Origin: an uncultured Bradyrhizobium sp.
GTDB taxonomy: Bacteria; Pseudomonadota; Alphaproteobacteria; Rhizobiales; Xanthobacteraceae
Assembly (NCBI RefSeq): GCF_936943645.1
Contig: NZ_CAKZJO010000044.1
Coordinates: 1 to 64,000, forward strand
Direction of reading: 5' to 3'
DNA: 64,000 nucleotides
Under the pieces are notes generated by a model. It saw only the letters and a list, made by a program, of their open reading frames with translations. It ran no database searches and was not told the DNA's origin. The position numbers and the translations under genes are program-made. Position 1 is the stretch's first letter, and the number at the start of each line of letters is the position of its first letter. Shown one piece after another: positions 8,691 through 17,747 of the stretch.

Positions 8691-9428
8691 TCAGATCATG
8701 GCCATGCCGCCGTTGACGTGGATGGTCTGGCCGGTGACATAGGCCGCTTCGTTCGAGCTCAGGTAGACCGCGGCGGCCGCGATGTCCTCGGGCGTCCCCA
8801 GGCGGGCGGCCGGAACCTTGGCCAGAATCGTTTCGCGCTGCTTGTCGTTGAGCGCGTCGGTCATCGGCGTCTTGATGAAACCCGGCGCGATGCAGTTCGC
8901 GGTCACGCCGCGCTTGGCGTATTCAGCGCCCAGCGTCTTGATCATGCCGATCAGGCCCGCCTTCGACGCGGTGTAATTGCCCTGCCCGGGATTGCCGGTG
9001 ACGCCGACGATCGAGGTGATGGCGATGATGCGGCCGAAGCGCTTGCGCATCATCAATTTGGTCGCGGCGCGCGCCAGGCGGAAGGTCGAGGTCAGGTTGA
9101 TGTTGATGACCTCCTCCCAGTCCTCGTCGCGGAGCTGCACGAAGAGATTGTCGCGGGTGATGCCGGCATTGGCGACGAGGATGTCGACCTGCCCCATCGC
9201 AGCTTCCGCGGCGGGCACCAGCGCCTCGACCTCGTCGGCCTTGGAGAGGTTGCAGGGCAGCACATGGGTGCGCTCGCCGAGCTTGCCGGCCAGTTCGTCC
9301 AGCACTTCCTTGCGCGTGCCCGAGATCGAAACAGTGGCGCCCTGTGCGTGCAGCGCCTGCGCGATCGCGTTACCGATGCCGCCGGTCGCGCCTGTGACGA
9401 GCGCCTTTTTGCCAGTCAGATCGAACAT
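8691..9428 (-). CDS. fabG: 3-oxoacyl-ACP reductase (FabG)
   Basis: 245 residues from ATG 9428, which has GGAGGAG just upstream; the open frame extends further but is not needed. NADPH-dependent SDR for the first reduction in fatty acid elongation. Cofactor motif GATGGIGNAIA, NAG motif, and the catalytic YTASK are intact, as is the C-terminal GQTIHVNGGMAM. It follows fabD by 67 bases. Confidence 0.97.
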   Translation of the reverse strand: MFDLTGKKALVTGATGGIGNAIAQALHAQGATVSISGTRKEVLDELAGKLGERTHVLPCNLSKADEVEALVPAAEAAMGQVDILVANAGITRDNLFVQLRDEDWEEVININLTSTFRLARAATKLMMRKRFGRIIAITSIVGVTGNPGQGNYTASKAGLIGMIKTLGAEYAKRGVTANCIAPGFIKTPMTDALNDKQRETILAKVPAARLGTPEDIAAAAVYLSSNEAAYVTGQTIHVNGGMAMI

Positions 9429-9495
9429 CGAATACTCCTCCAAAGCACGATCCGGAAAAGTGCGCAGCGGTTTTCCGGAAAGATCGTGCGCAAAT

Positions 9496-10455
9496 TCAGC
9501 TCTGCTTCGCAGCGGCCAGTGCGTCCTTGGCGGCGGCAATGTCGTTGGGTCCGGCGACCGAAACGCCGACGGCACCGTCCGCAATGCGCTTGACGAGGCC
9601 GGTCAGCACCTTGCCGGCGCCGATCTCGAAGAAGCGGGTGACGCCCTGTCCTGCCATATAGGCAACCGACTCGCGCCAGCGCACCGTGCCGGTGACCTGC
9701 TCGACCAGGCGGCGGCGGATCTCGTCGGGATCGGTGATCGCGCTCGCCAGCACGTTCGACACCAGCGGCGCAGCCGGCGCCTTGATCGTGACCTTCGACA
9801 GCGCGTCCGCCATGGCATCGGCAGCGGGCTGCATGAGCTTGCAATGGAACGGCGCGGACACCGGCAGCAGCATGGCGCGCTTGGCGCCCTTGGTCTTGGC
9901 GATCTCGACGGCGCGATCGACCGCGGCCTTGTCGCCGGAGACGACCACCTGCCCGCCGCCATTGTCGTTGGCGGCCTGGCAGACCTGCCCCTGCGCCGCT
10001 TCATTCGCGACTTCCATGGCCGCCTCGTAATCGAGGCCGAGCAGCGCGGCCATCGCGCCGGCGCCGACCGGCACCGCCTTTTGCATCGCAAGACCGCGGG
10101 TGCGGAGCAGACGGGCGGTATCCGAGACCGTCAGGCTGCCGGCCGCCGCCAGCGCCGAATATTCACCGAGCGAGTGGCCGGCGACGAAGGCAGCGTCCCG
10201 CCCCACGGAAAAACCAGCTTCAGCTTCCAGCACGCGGAGGGTGGCGACAGACACGGCCATCAGCGCGGGCTGCGCATTTTCGGTGAGCTGGAGGGTTTCG
10301 GCCGGACCATCCCAGATGATCGCCGTCAGCTTTTCCCCAAGCGCGGCATCGACCTCGTCGAACACGGCGCGCGCCACCGGAAAGGTATCGGCCAGGGCCT
10401 TGCCCATGCCAACCGCCTGGGACCCCTGCCCCGGAAATGTGAATGCTGCCGTCAT
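9496..10455 (-). CDS. fabD: Malonyl-CoA:ACP transacylase
   Basis: 319 residues. Loads malonyl groups from CoA onto AcpP. The N-terminal FPGQGSQ motif, the nucleophile Ser in GHSLGEYSA, and the later His in SAPFHCKLM are present. First gene of the fabD-fabG pair. The 284 bases upstream (10456-10739), shared with the divergent GGDEF gene, hold no other gene I can support. Confidence 0.97.
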   Translation of the reverse strand: MTAAFTFPGQGSQAVGMGKALADTFPVARAVFDEVDAALGEKLTAIIWDGPAETLQLTENAQPALMAVSVATLRVLEAEAGFSVGRDAAFVAGHSLGEYSALAAAGSLTVSDTARLLRTRGLAMQKAVPVGAGAMAALLGLDYEAAMEVANEAAQGQVCQAANDNGGGQVVVSGDKAAVDRAVEIAKTKGAKRAMLLPVSAPFHCKLMQPAADAMADALSKVTIKAPAAPLVSNVLASAITDPDEIRRRLVEQVTGTVRWRESVAYMAGQGVTRFFEIGAGKVLTGLVKRIADGAVGVSVAGPNDIAAAKDALAAAKQS

Positions 10456-10739
10456 CGGCGCTCCCTGGATCGCTTGGTCTTCGAGAAGCCGGCAGCCGAC
10501 TACGTCCGGCCCAGGCCTTGGTTCCCGATCATGCTCCGAAGGGGGCCGTAGACAACGTCCGGGGCTGCGCTGTCAAGCCGCGATGGCGCCGGCGGGGCGC
10601 CGGGCCCCAGGCATCGCAGCCCAAAAACCGTCCATTGCGAGGGACCCGGGCTTCCCCCCGCGGGGAAAGCATTTACGCTGTCGGGAACTTGGTTCCCCGA
10701 CTTAAGCGGCCTTAAATGCCGGTCGCCTAGGGTGCGGCC

Positions 10740-12002
10740 ATGGCAACCGCGCTCCCACAGATGTCGATGACTTCCGCTTCAGCCGGACAACCGCCGCGGC
10801 CTTGGCGTACGCTGCAGGCCTGTGTGGACTGGCTTCTGGCAGGACCGCGCCCGCAGCCTGACGACATCCACAACGAATTGCTCCAGCAGCGGACCAACAA
10901 GACGAAGACCCTGGTCGTCGCCGTGGCGGCATCATTGCTGATCGCTTCGCTGTCCGCCGCACTGACCGGAGCCGCCTGGGCCTATGCCTGGGTGCTGGCG
11001 GAAATCGCCCTCGGCAGCACGCGCATCTCGCTGATGATGAGAGCCCTCGCAAAAGCCAAGCGGGATCGGCGGGCGCCGGTGAACGTTGCCCCGATCTGGG
11101 CAGGGCTGACCTCGGTCGTCCTGATTTCTGCCGGCTGCTATCAATGCGTCGCATCCGGCATCATGCCGCTGATCCTGATGGCCGGCATCGGCCTTGCCAA
11201 TCTCGTCGGCGGCATCGCCTCACGCAACGCCGGCACGCCGCGCTACGGCATTCTGCTGATCTGCATCCTGACGCTGCCCTTCGCGGTGGCCACGCTCCTG
11301 TCACCCGTGCCGTTCCTGTTCATCATCGGCCTGCAGACGCCGGTTTACACGGCAGGAATGATCTTTCTTCTGTTGGAGAACCACAAGATCCTGCTCGACC
11401 TCTACCATTCCGAGCGCAACAACCGCCTGATGGCGCATCACGACCTGCTCACCGGCCTGCCCAATCGCGCCCTCAACCAGAAGCTCTTCGCCAGGATGCT
11501 CGACGGACCGTGGCCGGACGCAGCGACGACATCGAAGCTCACGGTGTTCTGTGTCGATCTCGACGGCTTCAAGGGTGTCAATGACCGGTTCGGCCACGCC
11601 GCAGGGGACGCCGTTCTCGTCGCCGTGGCGAAGCGCCTCCGCGACAGCGTGCGCGACGCCGACGTCGTGTGCCGCATTGGCGGCGACGAATTCGTCATCC
11701 TGCTGCCTGATGTCACCGACCATGAAGCTACGACCGTGGCGCAGCGGATCATCGCGCGCGTAGCGGAGCCGTTCGAATTCGAGCCGGCGGCCCGGGTCGG
11801 GGCCAGCATCGGACTGGCATCGGCACCGCGCGACGGCGTCACCGCCGACGAATTGCTGAGCGCCGCCGATCGCGCCATGTACGAAGCCAAGCGCCGCGGC
11901 AAGGGCGCCTTCGTGATCCATGCCGACACGGTCGAAGCGGCCACGCTCGTCCCCGAAGCGACAGCGTTCCTCCCTGCCCCGAGAGTTGCGGCACGGGCCT
12001 AG
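10740..12002 (+). CDS. Membrane-bound GGDEF diguanylate cyclase
   Basis: 420 residues. About the first 225 residues hold five or six transmembrane helices with short loops and no recognised sensor domain. A GGDEF domain follows (HDLLTGLPNRA, then the active-site motif GGDEF at 314-318). RDAD at 305-308, five residues before GGDEF, matches the inhibitory I-site RxxD. It should therefore make c-di-GMP from two GTP, with product feedback. The gene stands alone, divergent from fabD. Confidence 0.92.
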   Translation: MATALPQMSMTSASAGQPPRPWRTLQACVDWLLAGPRPQPDDIHNELLQQRTNKTKTLVVAVAASLLIASLSAALTGAAWAYAWVLAEIALGSTRISLMMRALAKAKRDRRAPVNVAPIWAGLTSVVLISAGCYQCVASGIMPLILMAGIGLANLVGGIASRNAGTPRYGILLICILTLPFAVATLLSPVPFLFIIGLQTPVYTAGMIFLLLENHKILLDLYHSERNNRLMAHHDLLTGLPNRALNQKLFARMLDGPWPDAATTSKLTVFCVDLDGFKGVNDRFGHAAGDAVLVAVAKRLRDSVRDADVVCRIGGDEFVILLPDVTDHEATTVAQRIIARVAEPFEFEPAARVGASIGLASAPRDGVTADELLSAADRAMYEAKRRGKGAFVIHADTVEAATLVPEATAFLPAPRVAARA

Positions 12003-12060
12003 ATTCCAGCTCGCTCGCGTTTCCTTGCGCTTGCCGGTGTTCACTCCGCTCGAAAGCGCT

Positions 12061-13086
12061 CTAGAAGCCGCCCGCCTTCTGATCCGCGCCGACCTCGGCG
12101 CCGGCCCGCGCGCGACGCGCGCTGCTCGCCAATTGCCCCGGTCTGTCGTCGCGATTCGGCTTGGCCGTGGCGAGCCGCAACACGGCAGCGTAGTTCGGCT
12201 GCACTTCCATACGGTCGGCATGCCGGCTCGCACTCAGCAGCCGGTGGACCTTCGGCAGATTGTAGCAGGGCACATAGAACAGCAAATGATGCTCGAGGTG
12301 ATAGTTCACGTAGTAGGGCGCGATGAAGAGGCGCTCGAGAAGATTGGCGTGCGTGGTGCGGGTGTTGCGCAGGGGATCGCTGCTATCGGGGACGACGGCG
12401 TGCTCGGCGATGTTGCGGATGCGGGTGATGACCATCATCCAGGTCAGCAGCGGCACCAGCCATAGCAGCGGATAGGCCCACCACACGCCGGCGGCCACGC
12501 ACCCCGCAAACATCACGGCGTTGACGATGCATTGCGGGCCGAGCTTCTCCCAGAAATGCGCCAGGCGCTGCCGCCACTGCCAGTCCGTCGGGCCGAGCGC
12601 GTTGAGCAGCTGCGCCTTGCGCTGCTGGTAGCCGGTCTGTCCGGTAATGTCGCGAATGAACTTGCGGCGGTAGCTCAGCTTGGTGATCGGAAACGGCGCC
12701 GACAGCACGAGATCGGGATCATCCTCCTGCTGCGTGCGCGCATGGTGCTGCAGGTGATAGCGCCGGTAGCTGCGCGTCTCCGCAAACAGCGGATAGGCGC
12801 AGAACCATTGGCTCAGCGTCAGATTGGTTTTCTCGTCGGCCGACAGGCAGCCATGCGCGCCGTCATGCATCAGGATCGCAAGGCCGAGCTGGCGCGAGCC
12901 GATGATGGCAACGGCGAGAACATAGGTGACCGGATTGGGCCACCACGCGACCAGCGCAACCGCGCCAATGATCAGCGCCCAGGCGTGCACGATCAGGGCG
13001 ATGCCCTTCCAGGTCACGCGCTGGCGCACATCGGCGAGTTGATCGTCGGTCAGGAAGTCGCGGGCCCGCATGCGAAGCGCGGTCAT
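12061..13086 (-). CDS. Membrane fatty acid desaturase
   Basis: 341 residues with several hydrophobic helices. The three His clusters of di-iron desaturases are present: HDGAH, HLQHH and HLEHH. It should introduce a double bond into acyl chains, or hydroxylate or otherwise oxidise a related lipid; the substrate is not evident. The start lies 3 bases after the stop of the upstream TetR gene, so the two form an operon under the TetR palindrome at 13801-13827. Such pairs are typical of membrane-fluidity or lipid-responsive control. Confidence 0.9.
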   Translation of the reverse strand: MTALRMRARDFLTDDQLADVRQRVTWKGIALIVHAWALIIGAVALVAWWPNPVTYVLAVAIIGSRQLGLAILMHDGAHGCLSADEKTNLTLSQWFCAYPLFAETRSYRRYHLQHHARTQQEDDPDLVLSAPFPITKLSYRRKFIRDITGQTGYQQRKAQLLNALGPTDWQWRQRLAHFWEKLGPQCIVNAVMFAGCVAAGVWWAYPLLWLVPLLTWMMVITRIRNIAEHAVVPDSSDPLRNTRTTHANLLERLFIAPYYVNYHLEHHLLFYVPCYNLPKVHRLLSASRHADRMEVQPNYAAVLRLATAKPNRDDRPGQLASSARRARAGAEVGADQKAGGF

Positions 13087-13089
13087 GGC

Positions 13090-13785
13090 CTACCCCTCTT
13101 CATTCGAATGTGACGCGTCGTCGACGAGCCGCAGGCGCGCCGTGTCGCCAGCGGATTTCGCCTGCTCGCCGAGCACGCGCAGCATCTCGGCGCACAGTGC
13201 TTCGGGCGAGCGGCCCATCGCATAGCCTTCGAGAATGATTCCGATGGCGACGGCCCAGAAACGCCGCGAGCTTTCATCGGGTGCGCGCAGCGAGCGCCAG
13301 CCGTGCCGCGCCACCTGGCTTGCATAGGCGCGCGCGCCTTCACTGTGCAGGCGCTCGATGGTGCGCTCGACCAGCGGCGCCAGATCCTGGCGGCGCCGCG
13401 TTAATGTCAGGGCCTCCGCAAAGAACGCGACGGAATCGCTTGCCGTCACGGTCTCCGCCAGCGCGTGCGTGTAGTCCCGCGGCGTGCGCGCCTTCAGCGC
13501 CGCCTGCTCGGTCGCACGCGCCAGATACAAGAGGTCGCGGCAGGCGCATTCGACGAACAGCGCCTCCTTGGTGCGGAAATAATAGGTAATCTGGCTCGGG
13601 AATGCGTCCGCGGCGGCGGCGATGTCGGTGATCGCCGTACCCGACAGCCCCCGCTCCCGGAACAACGGGCTCGCCGCATCCAGCAGCAGCGAGCGCATCT
13701 TGCGGCCGGCCGACCGCGTCGCGCGAGCGGCGTGCTTGGGATCGCCCGCTGCCTCAACCGCCTCCTGGACCGACTTTTCCACCAT
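13090..13785 (-). CDS. TetR family regulator of the desaturase operon
   Basis: 231 residues from ATG 13785, which has GGGAGA upstream. A longer frame from TTG 13821 would begin inside the operator palindrome and is unlikely. The N-terminal helix-turn-helix is clear (LFRERGLSGTAITDIAAAAD, ITYYFRTKEALFVE). The C-terminal ligand domain is divergent. It lies 3 bases before the desaturase and probably represses both genes by binding 13801-13827. Confidence 0.9.
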   Translation of the reverse strand: MVEKSVQEAVEAAGDPKHAARATRSAGRKMRSLLLDAASPLFRERGLSGTAITDIAAAADAFPSQITYYFRTKEALFVECACRDLLYLARATEQAALKARTPRDYTHALAETVTASDSVAFFAEALTLTRRRQDLAPLVERTIERLHSEGARAYASQVARHGWRSLRAPDESSRRFWAVAIGIILEGYAMGRSPEALCAEMLRVLGEQAKSAGDTARLRLVDDASHSNEEG

Positions 13786-13800
13786 TGGGGTCTCCCGCGG

Positions 13801-13827
13801 ATTTGTTTGTATGATATACAAACAAAT
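13801..13827. promoter_or_regulatory. TetR operator, perfect 12-bp inverted repeat
   Basis: ATTTGTTTGTAT (13801-13812), spacer GAT, then the exact reverse complement ATACAAACAAAT (13816-13827). It is very AT-rich in a GC-rich genome and ends 15 bases before the TetR start codon, a position expected to block transcription or its initiation. Assignment as autoregulatory operator is inference from symmetry and position. Confidence 0.8.
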
Positions 13828-13909
13828 AAATCAAGGCGGCATGGTATTGGAGGGTGCGCGGCGGGCCCCTCCGCCGGGGCAGCCGAGGCCGAAATCCGGC
13901 CCTCCAACC

Positions 13910-13937
13910 TTGCAAAGCCGGCCAGAATCCGTATAAG
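13910..13937 (+). promoter_or_regulatory. rpsF: Possible sigma-70-type promoter of the rpsF operon
   Basis: TTGCAA (13910-13915) and TATAAG (13932-13937) are spaced by 16 bases, which would give a leader of about 185 bases before rpsF. The match is moderate and made by eye. Confidence 0.4.
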
Positions 13938-14128
13938 GCGCGCATCCGCAGACCCCGGCCGGGAGCTGAACGGACGGTCTCAGCAAATCATTCGTGATTT
14001 TGGTGTGGCAGGGCCAGTCGGCCCGTCGTCCCGTGTTTCCGCCTTCTGAGCTTAATCCCAGAGTCCTTTCCGAAGGCCTCTGAAGGGCTTGACGCCGGGC
14101 GATGCGCCAACACGAGGAAAGGACCATC
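13938..14128 (+). other. rpsF 5' leader with possible S6:S18 binding hairpin
   Basis: In the gap 13786-14128, which otherwise holds only the TetR operator and the promoter, a stem CCTTTC/GAAGGG (14065-14070 with 14082-14087) encloses a loop starting CGAAGG, with CCG at the stem-loop junction. Bacterial rpsF leaders often carry an S6:S18-binding element with a conserved CCG. The similarity here is weak. Confidence 0.3.
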
Positions 14129-14596
14129 ATGGCTCTTTATGAGCATGTCTTTCTCGCGCGTCAGGACGCGAGCACGCAGCAGGTCGAAGAGCTGACTGCG
14201 CAGATGACCGGCATCGTCGAAGGTCTCGGCGGCAAGGTCACCAAGACCGAGAATTGGGGCGTTCGCTCCCTCACCTACCGCATGAACAAGAACCGCAAGG
14301 CTCACTTCGTGCTGCTCAACATCGACGCGCCGGCTGCGGCGATCGCCGAGATCGAGCGCCAGGAGCGCATCAGCGAAGACGTGATCCGCTATCTCAGCGT
14401 TCGCGTCGAAGAACTTGAGGAAGGCCCGTCCGCGATGATGCGCAAGGCTGACCGTGATCGCGAGCGTGACGATCGTGGCGGTGGCTTCCGCGGCGAGCGT
14501 GAAGGCGGCTTCCGTGGCGACCGCGAAGGCGGTTTCCGCGGCGATCGCGGCCCGCGCCGTCCGCGTGACGAAGCTGAAACCACGGATGCGGAGTAA
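14129..14596 (+). CDS. rpsF: 30S ribosomal protein S6 with Arg/Gly-rich tail
   Basis: 155 residues from ATG 14129 (GAGGAAAGG upstream). The S6 domain ([15 protein letters not shown] to [19 protein letters not shown]) is complete. The C-terminal about 50 residues are an extension with three near-identical units of type [16 protein letters not shown], common in Rhizobiales. S6 pairs with S18, encoded next, on the 30S platform. Operon rpsF-rpsR-DUF2232-rplI. Confidence 0.98.
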   Translation: MALYEHVFLARQDASTQQVEELTAQMTGIVEGLGGKVTKTENWGVRSLTYRMNKNRKAHFVLLNIDAPAAAIAEIERQERISEDVIRYLSVRVEELEEGPSAMMRKADRDRERDDRGGGFRGEREGGFRGDREGGFRGDRGPRRPRDEAETTDAE

Positions 14597-14601
14597 GAAT
14601 C

Positions 14602-14841
14602 ATGGCTGAAGCTGGTGCACGCCGTCCGTTTTTCCGTCGTCGCAAGAGCTGCCCGTTCACGGGCGCCAATGCTCCCAAGATCGACTACAAGGACTCCAAG
14701 CTGCTGATGCGTTACGTCTCCGAGCGCGGCAAGATCGTGCCGAGCCGCATCACCGCGGTGTCCGCGAAGAAGCAGCGTGAGCTCGCCCGCGCCATCAAGC
14801 GCGCGCGGTTCCTGGGCCTCTTGCCCTACGTCATTCGCTAA
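14602..14841 (+). CDS. rpsR: 30S ribosomal protein S18
   Basis: 79 residues, small and basic, with [13 protein letters not shown], the IDYKD motif and the C-terminal [14 protein letters not shown]. It starts 5 bases after rpsF. S18 binds S6 and 16S rRNA. A long palindrome follows the stop. Confidence 0.98.
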   Translation: MAEAGARRPFFRRRKSCPFTGANAPKIDYKDSKLLMRYVSERGKIVPSRITAVSAKKQRELARAIKRARFLGLLPYVIR

Positions 14842-14849
14842 GACGAATT

Positions 14850-14877
14850 CAGCCGGCGGCGATATCGCCGCCGGCTG
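14850..14877 (+). terminator. Perfect 28-base palindrome after rpsR
   Basis: CAGCCGGCGGCGAT (14850-14863) is followed directly by its reverse complement (14864-14877), then a T-rich CTCTTTAATTT. This looks like an intrinsic terminator or attenuator separating the S6-S18 genes from the DUF2232 and rplI genes downstream. Confidence 0.65.
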
Positions 14878-14968
14878 CGCTCTTTAATTTCATAAGGCTT
14901 CCGGGTCGTCCGGTCGCCGATGGTTGGGGCAGGAAGCCTCTAACCGCTCGAAGGGAGCGGGACAGCTG

Positions 14969-15946
14969 ATGATGCCATTTGTGCTGATAGCCCTGATCGC
15001 CGGCGCTGCGTCGGCCCTGATGTTCGCCTCGATCATTTCGGGCGCGCTGATCTCGCTCGTCCTGTTCTATCTCGCACCGCTCCCCCTGATGGTCGCCGCG
15101 ATCGGCTGGGGCCCCCTTTGCGCGAGCCTTGGCGGCATCGGTGCCGCGATCGGCCTCGGCGCCCTGTTCGGCCTGCCCTATTGCTTCGCCTTCGCCGTCA
15201 CCGTCGCGCTGCCGGCGTGGTGGCTCGGCCATCTCGTTCTGCTCAGCCGTCCCGTGGGAGCTGCCGCGCCAGACGCCGCCACTGAGCCGGCTGCCGGGCT
15301 TGAGCTCGAGTGGTATCCGGTCGGCCGCATCCTGCTGTGGCTCGCCGGCTTCGCCGCGCTGACCACGATGGCCGCCCTGCTCACACTCGGGACCGACGCC
15401 GACACCATCATCGGCACGCTGCGGCGCGGCCTCCTGCGCCTGCTCCGGGCCACCGACCCGCAAAGCGCCGGCGAAGTCGGTCAGTTCGTCGACGCGCTGG
15501 TGCGCATCGCACCGGCTGGCGCCACCGTCATCGCGATGATGACACTGACCCTCAACCTCTGGCTCAGCGCCAAGGTCACGGCGACGTCAGGCCGGCTGCG
15601 GCGCCCCTGGCCCGATATGATGACGGCGGAGCTGCCGCCGATGACGCTGGTGGCGCTCTGCATCGCGCTCGCCTTCTGTTTCACCGGCGGGCTGCTCGCG
15701 ATCGCCGCGCAGATCATCGCGGCGGCGTTGATGATGGGCTATGCGCTGACCGGCTTCGCCGTGCTGCATACGCTCACGCTGGCGCTGAAGAGCCGCACGT
15801 TCTGGCTCGGCTCGACCTATGCCGTCGTGGTCGTGTTCGGGTGGCCGGTGATCGCGATGGTGATCCTCGGCCTTGCGGACGCCGTGTTCGGCTTCCGCGA
15901 GCGCTTCCTGCGCAGCAGGCAACCGCCGCCACTGCCGACCCCTTGA
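14969..15946 (+). CDS. DUF2232 (YybS-like) multispanning membrane protein
   Basis: 325 residues from ATG 14969 (AAGGGAGCGG upstream; a second ATG follows at 14972). About eight hydrophobic helices span the protein, which matches the DUF2232 family found between rpsR and rplI in alphaproteobacteria. The biochemical role is unknown. It sits 52 bases before rplI. Confidence 0.88.
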   Translation: MMPFVLIALIAGAASALMFASIISGALISLVLFYLAPLPLMVAAIGWGPLCASLGGIGAAIGLGALFGLPYCFAFAVTVALPAWWLGHLVLLSRPVGAAAPDAATEPAAGLELEWYPVGRILLWLAGFAALTTMAALLTLGTDADTIIGTLRRGLLRLLRATDPQSAGEVGQFVDALVRIAPAGATVIAMMTLTLNLWLSAKVTATSGRLRRPWPDMMTAELPPMTLVALCIALAFCFTGGLLAIAAQIIAAALMMGYALTGFAVLHTLTLALKSRTFWLGSTYAVVVVFGWPVIAMVILGLADAVFGFRERFLRSRQPPPLPTP

Positions 15947-15997
15947 GTTCAAACCCGAAACCGAAACCTTAGAGAGCACTTCAAAAGGAGAACGAAT

Positions 15998-16597
15998 ATG
16001 GAAGTCATTTTGCTGGAACGCGTGAGCAAGCTCGGCCAGATGGGCGAAGTCGTGAAGGTTCGCGACGGCTATGCCCGCAATTTCCTGCTCAAGCGCGGCA
16101 AGGCGCTGCGCGCCACCGCCGACAACAAGGCCAAGTACGACGGCATGAAGGCCGAGCTCGAGGCCCGCAACCTCGCCTCGAAGGGCGAGGCGTCCAAGGT
16201 CGCCGAGAAGATCGAAGGCAAGAACATCGTCGTGATCCGTCAGGCCTCGGAAGCCGGCCAGCTGTTCGGCTCGGTCAACGTGCGTGACATCGTGATGGCG
16301 TTCGAAGCCGACGGCATCTCGCTGGCCCGCCCGCAGATCCAGCTCGACGCACCGATCAAGGTCATCGGCAAGCGCTCGATCACCGTCGCCGTCCATCCCG
16401 AGGTCGAGATCGAGATCACCGTCACGGTCGCGCGCAGCCAGGACGAGGCCGAGCGCATCAACCGCGGCGAGGACATCTCGACCCGCAACGAGGACCGCGA
16501 CGCGGCCGCCGAGGCGATCGCCGCCGCCGGCGAGTTCTTCGATCCGGAAGCCCAGCACGACGAGGTCGAGCCGGCCCCGGCTGCGGAAGAGAAGTAA
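15998..16597 (+). CDS. rplI: 50S ribosomal protein L9
   Basis: 199 residues. The N-terminal domain ([34 protein letters not shown]) and the C-terminal domain joined by the long helix are present, plus an acidic Ala/Glu tail of about 45 residues usual in rhizobia. AAAAGGAGAACGAAT precedes the start. Confidence 0.98.
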   Translation: MEVILLERVSKLGQMGEVVKVRDGYARNFLLKRGKALRATADNKAKYDGMKAELEARNLASKGEASKVAEKIEGKNIVVIRQASEAGQLFGSVNVRDIVMAFEADGISLARPQIQLDAPIKVIGKRSITVAVHPEVEIEITVTVARSQDEAERINRGEDISTRNEDRDAAAEAIAAAGEFFDPEAQHDEVEPAPAAEEK

Positions 16598-16625
16598 GCC
16601 TCGCATTCGTGACGAGACTGCGAAA

Positions 16626-16653
16626 CCCGGTCGCCTCAGGCGGCCGGGCTTTT
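16626..16653 (+). terminator. Intrinsic terminator of the rpsF-rplI operon
   Basis: CCCGGTCGCC (16626-16635), loop TCA, GGCGGCCGGG (16639-16648), then CTTTTCGTTTT. It overlaps the last bases of the convergent thioesterase gene and may act in both directions. Confidence 0.85.
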
Positions 16654-17103
16654 CGTTTTGGCGGCGACGTCCTCGCTCAGCATCGCAATCGAGGCCAGCG
16701 CCGTCGCCGTGTGCTTCTCGACCCCATCGCTGACGCAGAACACGTCGGCCGCAACCACCGACACCTGACGGCCCGGCTTGATCACCCGGGCGCGGCAGAT
16801 CAGCTTCTCGCCGACCGCAGGCGACAACAGATTGAGCTTGTATTCCGCCGTCAGCGCCGGCTGGCCGCGCGAGGTGGCGGCCGCGATCGTCGTGGCGTTG
16901 TCGACCAGGAAGGCGGTGACGCCGCCGTGGAAGAAGCCGTGCTGCTGCAGCAGCTCCGGCCGGCGGTCCACCGCAATCGTGCAGGTGCCGCGCGTCAATT
17001 CCGACAGCTCGGCGCCGACCAGGTTCATGAAGCCCTGCCGGCCGACATTGGTGTGGATGTGCTCGGCGATCGGTGCAAATTCCGGATCAGCGTCGGCTCG
17101 CAT
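16636..17103 (-). CDS. PaaI-type hotdog thioesterase
   Basis: 155 residues from ATG 17103. The hotdog core is recognisable: NLVGAELSELTRGTC, then HGFFHGGVTAFLVDNATT, the active-site HGG segment typical of PaaI thioesterases, and AEYKLNLLSPA. It should hydrolyse acyl- or aryl-CoA thioesters; substrate unknown. It lies 11 bases after the TetR gene and is probably controlled with it. Confidence 0.88.
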   Translation of the reverse strand: MRADADPEFAPIAEHIHTNVGRQGFMNLVGAELSELTRGTCTIAVDRRPELLQQHGFFHGGVTAFLVDNATTIAAATSRGQPALTAEYKLNLLSPAVGEKLICRARVIKPGRQVSVVAADVFCVSDGVEKHTATALASIAMLSEDVAAKTKSPAA

Positions 17104-17114
17104 GCGGTCTCTCC

Positions 17115-17711
17115 TTATTGCTTGTTGATGCGATCGAATGGTCTCAGCGCGCGAATGGCGCAGGCGATCAGCGTGTCGGCCTCGACGCGCGGATCGGCGC
17201 GGTCGCGTCCCGACAGGAACGCGCGGCAGAAGATCTGCGCCGGCCCGATGAGCTGGCTGACGAACATCCCCGGCGTCATCGGCAACAGCTCGCCGCTCGC
17301 AACCAGCGGCGCGCGCCAGCGCTCGATGCCTTCGGCGAGCCGCGCATTCCGCGCCCGTTGGGCGTCGCGCACCTCCTCGCCCCACTCGCTGCGCGAGATC
17401 TCGAACAGGTAGCGCGCTTCGCGCCGGCTGGTCACAACCCAGTCGAGATGAGCCCGGATCAGACGATCGACGCCTTGCTCGGCACCGGGCGCAGGATCGA
17501 GCGCCGCCAGCACCGCGGCGTGGTAGTGCCTGAGCACCTCCAGGAACAGCGCGCCCGCGAGCTCCTTCTTCGAGCCGAAGGCGTGAAAGAAGCTGCCGTT
17601 GGAGGCGTGCGCCCGGGCGCGGATCGCGGCGACCGTCGCAGCTTCGAAGCCGACGCGATCGAACACGGCAAGTCCGGCCGCCAGCAAATCGTCTCGCACG
17701 CTCGCCGTCAT
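17115..17711 (-). CDS. TetR family regulator of the thioesterase operon
   Basis: 198 residues. N-terminal helix-turn-helix (VFDRVGFEAATVAAIRARAHAS, GSFFHAFGSKKELAGALF) and a C-terminal ligand-binding domain. First gene of a two-gene operon with the PaaI thioesterase. The tandem palindromes at 17724-17747 lie 13-36 bases before its ATG, consistent with self-repression, possibly relieved by an acyl-CoA or aromatic ligand. Confidence 0.9.
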   Translation of the reverse strand: MTASVRDDLLAAGLAVFDRVGFEAATVAAIRARAHASNGSFFHAFGSKKELAGALFLEVLRHYHAAVLAALDPAPGAEQGVDRLIRAHLDWVVTSRREARYLFEISRSEWGEEVRDAQRARNARLAEGIERWRAPLVASGELLPMTPGMFVSQLIGPAQIFCRAFLSGRDRADPRVEADTLIACAIRALRPFDRINKQ

Positions 17712-17723
17712 CGACGCCTCCTA

Positions 17724-17747
17724 GAGTGTTACTCTAGAGCAGTGCTC
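17724..17747. promoter_or_regulatory. Tandem palindromic operator upstream of TetR
   Basis: GAGTGTTACTC (17724-17734) and GAGCAGTGCTC (17737-17747) are two related 11-bp palindromes whose starts are 13 bases apart. The first extends to CTAGAGT-GTT-ACTCTAG (17721-17737). The GAG...CTC halves match TetR-type sites, and the spacing suits two dimers. Confidence 0.75.
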
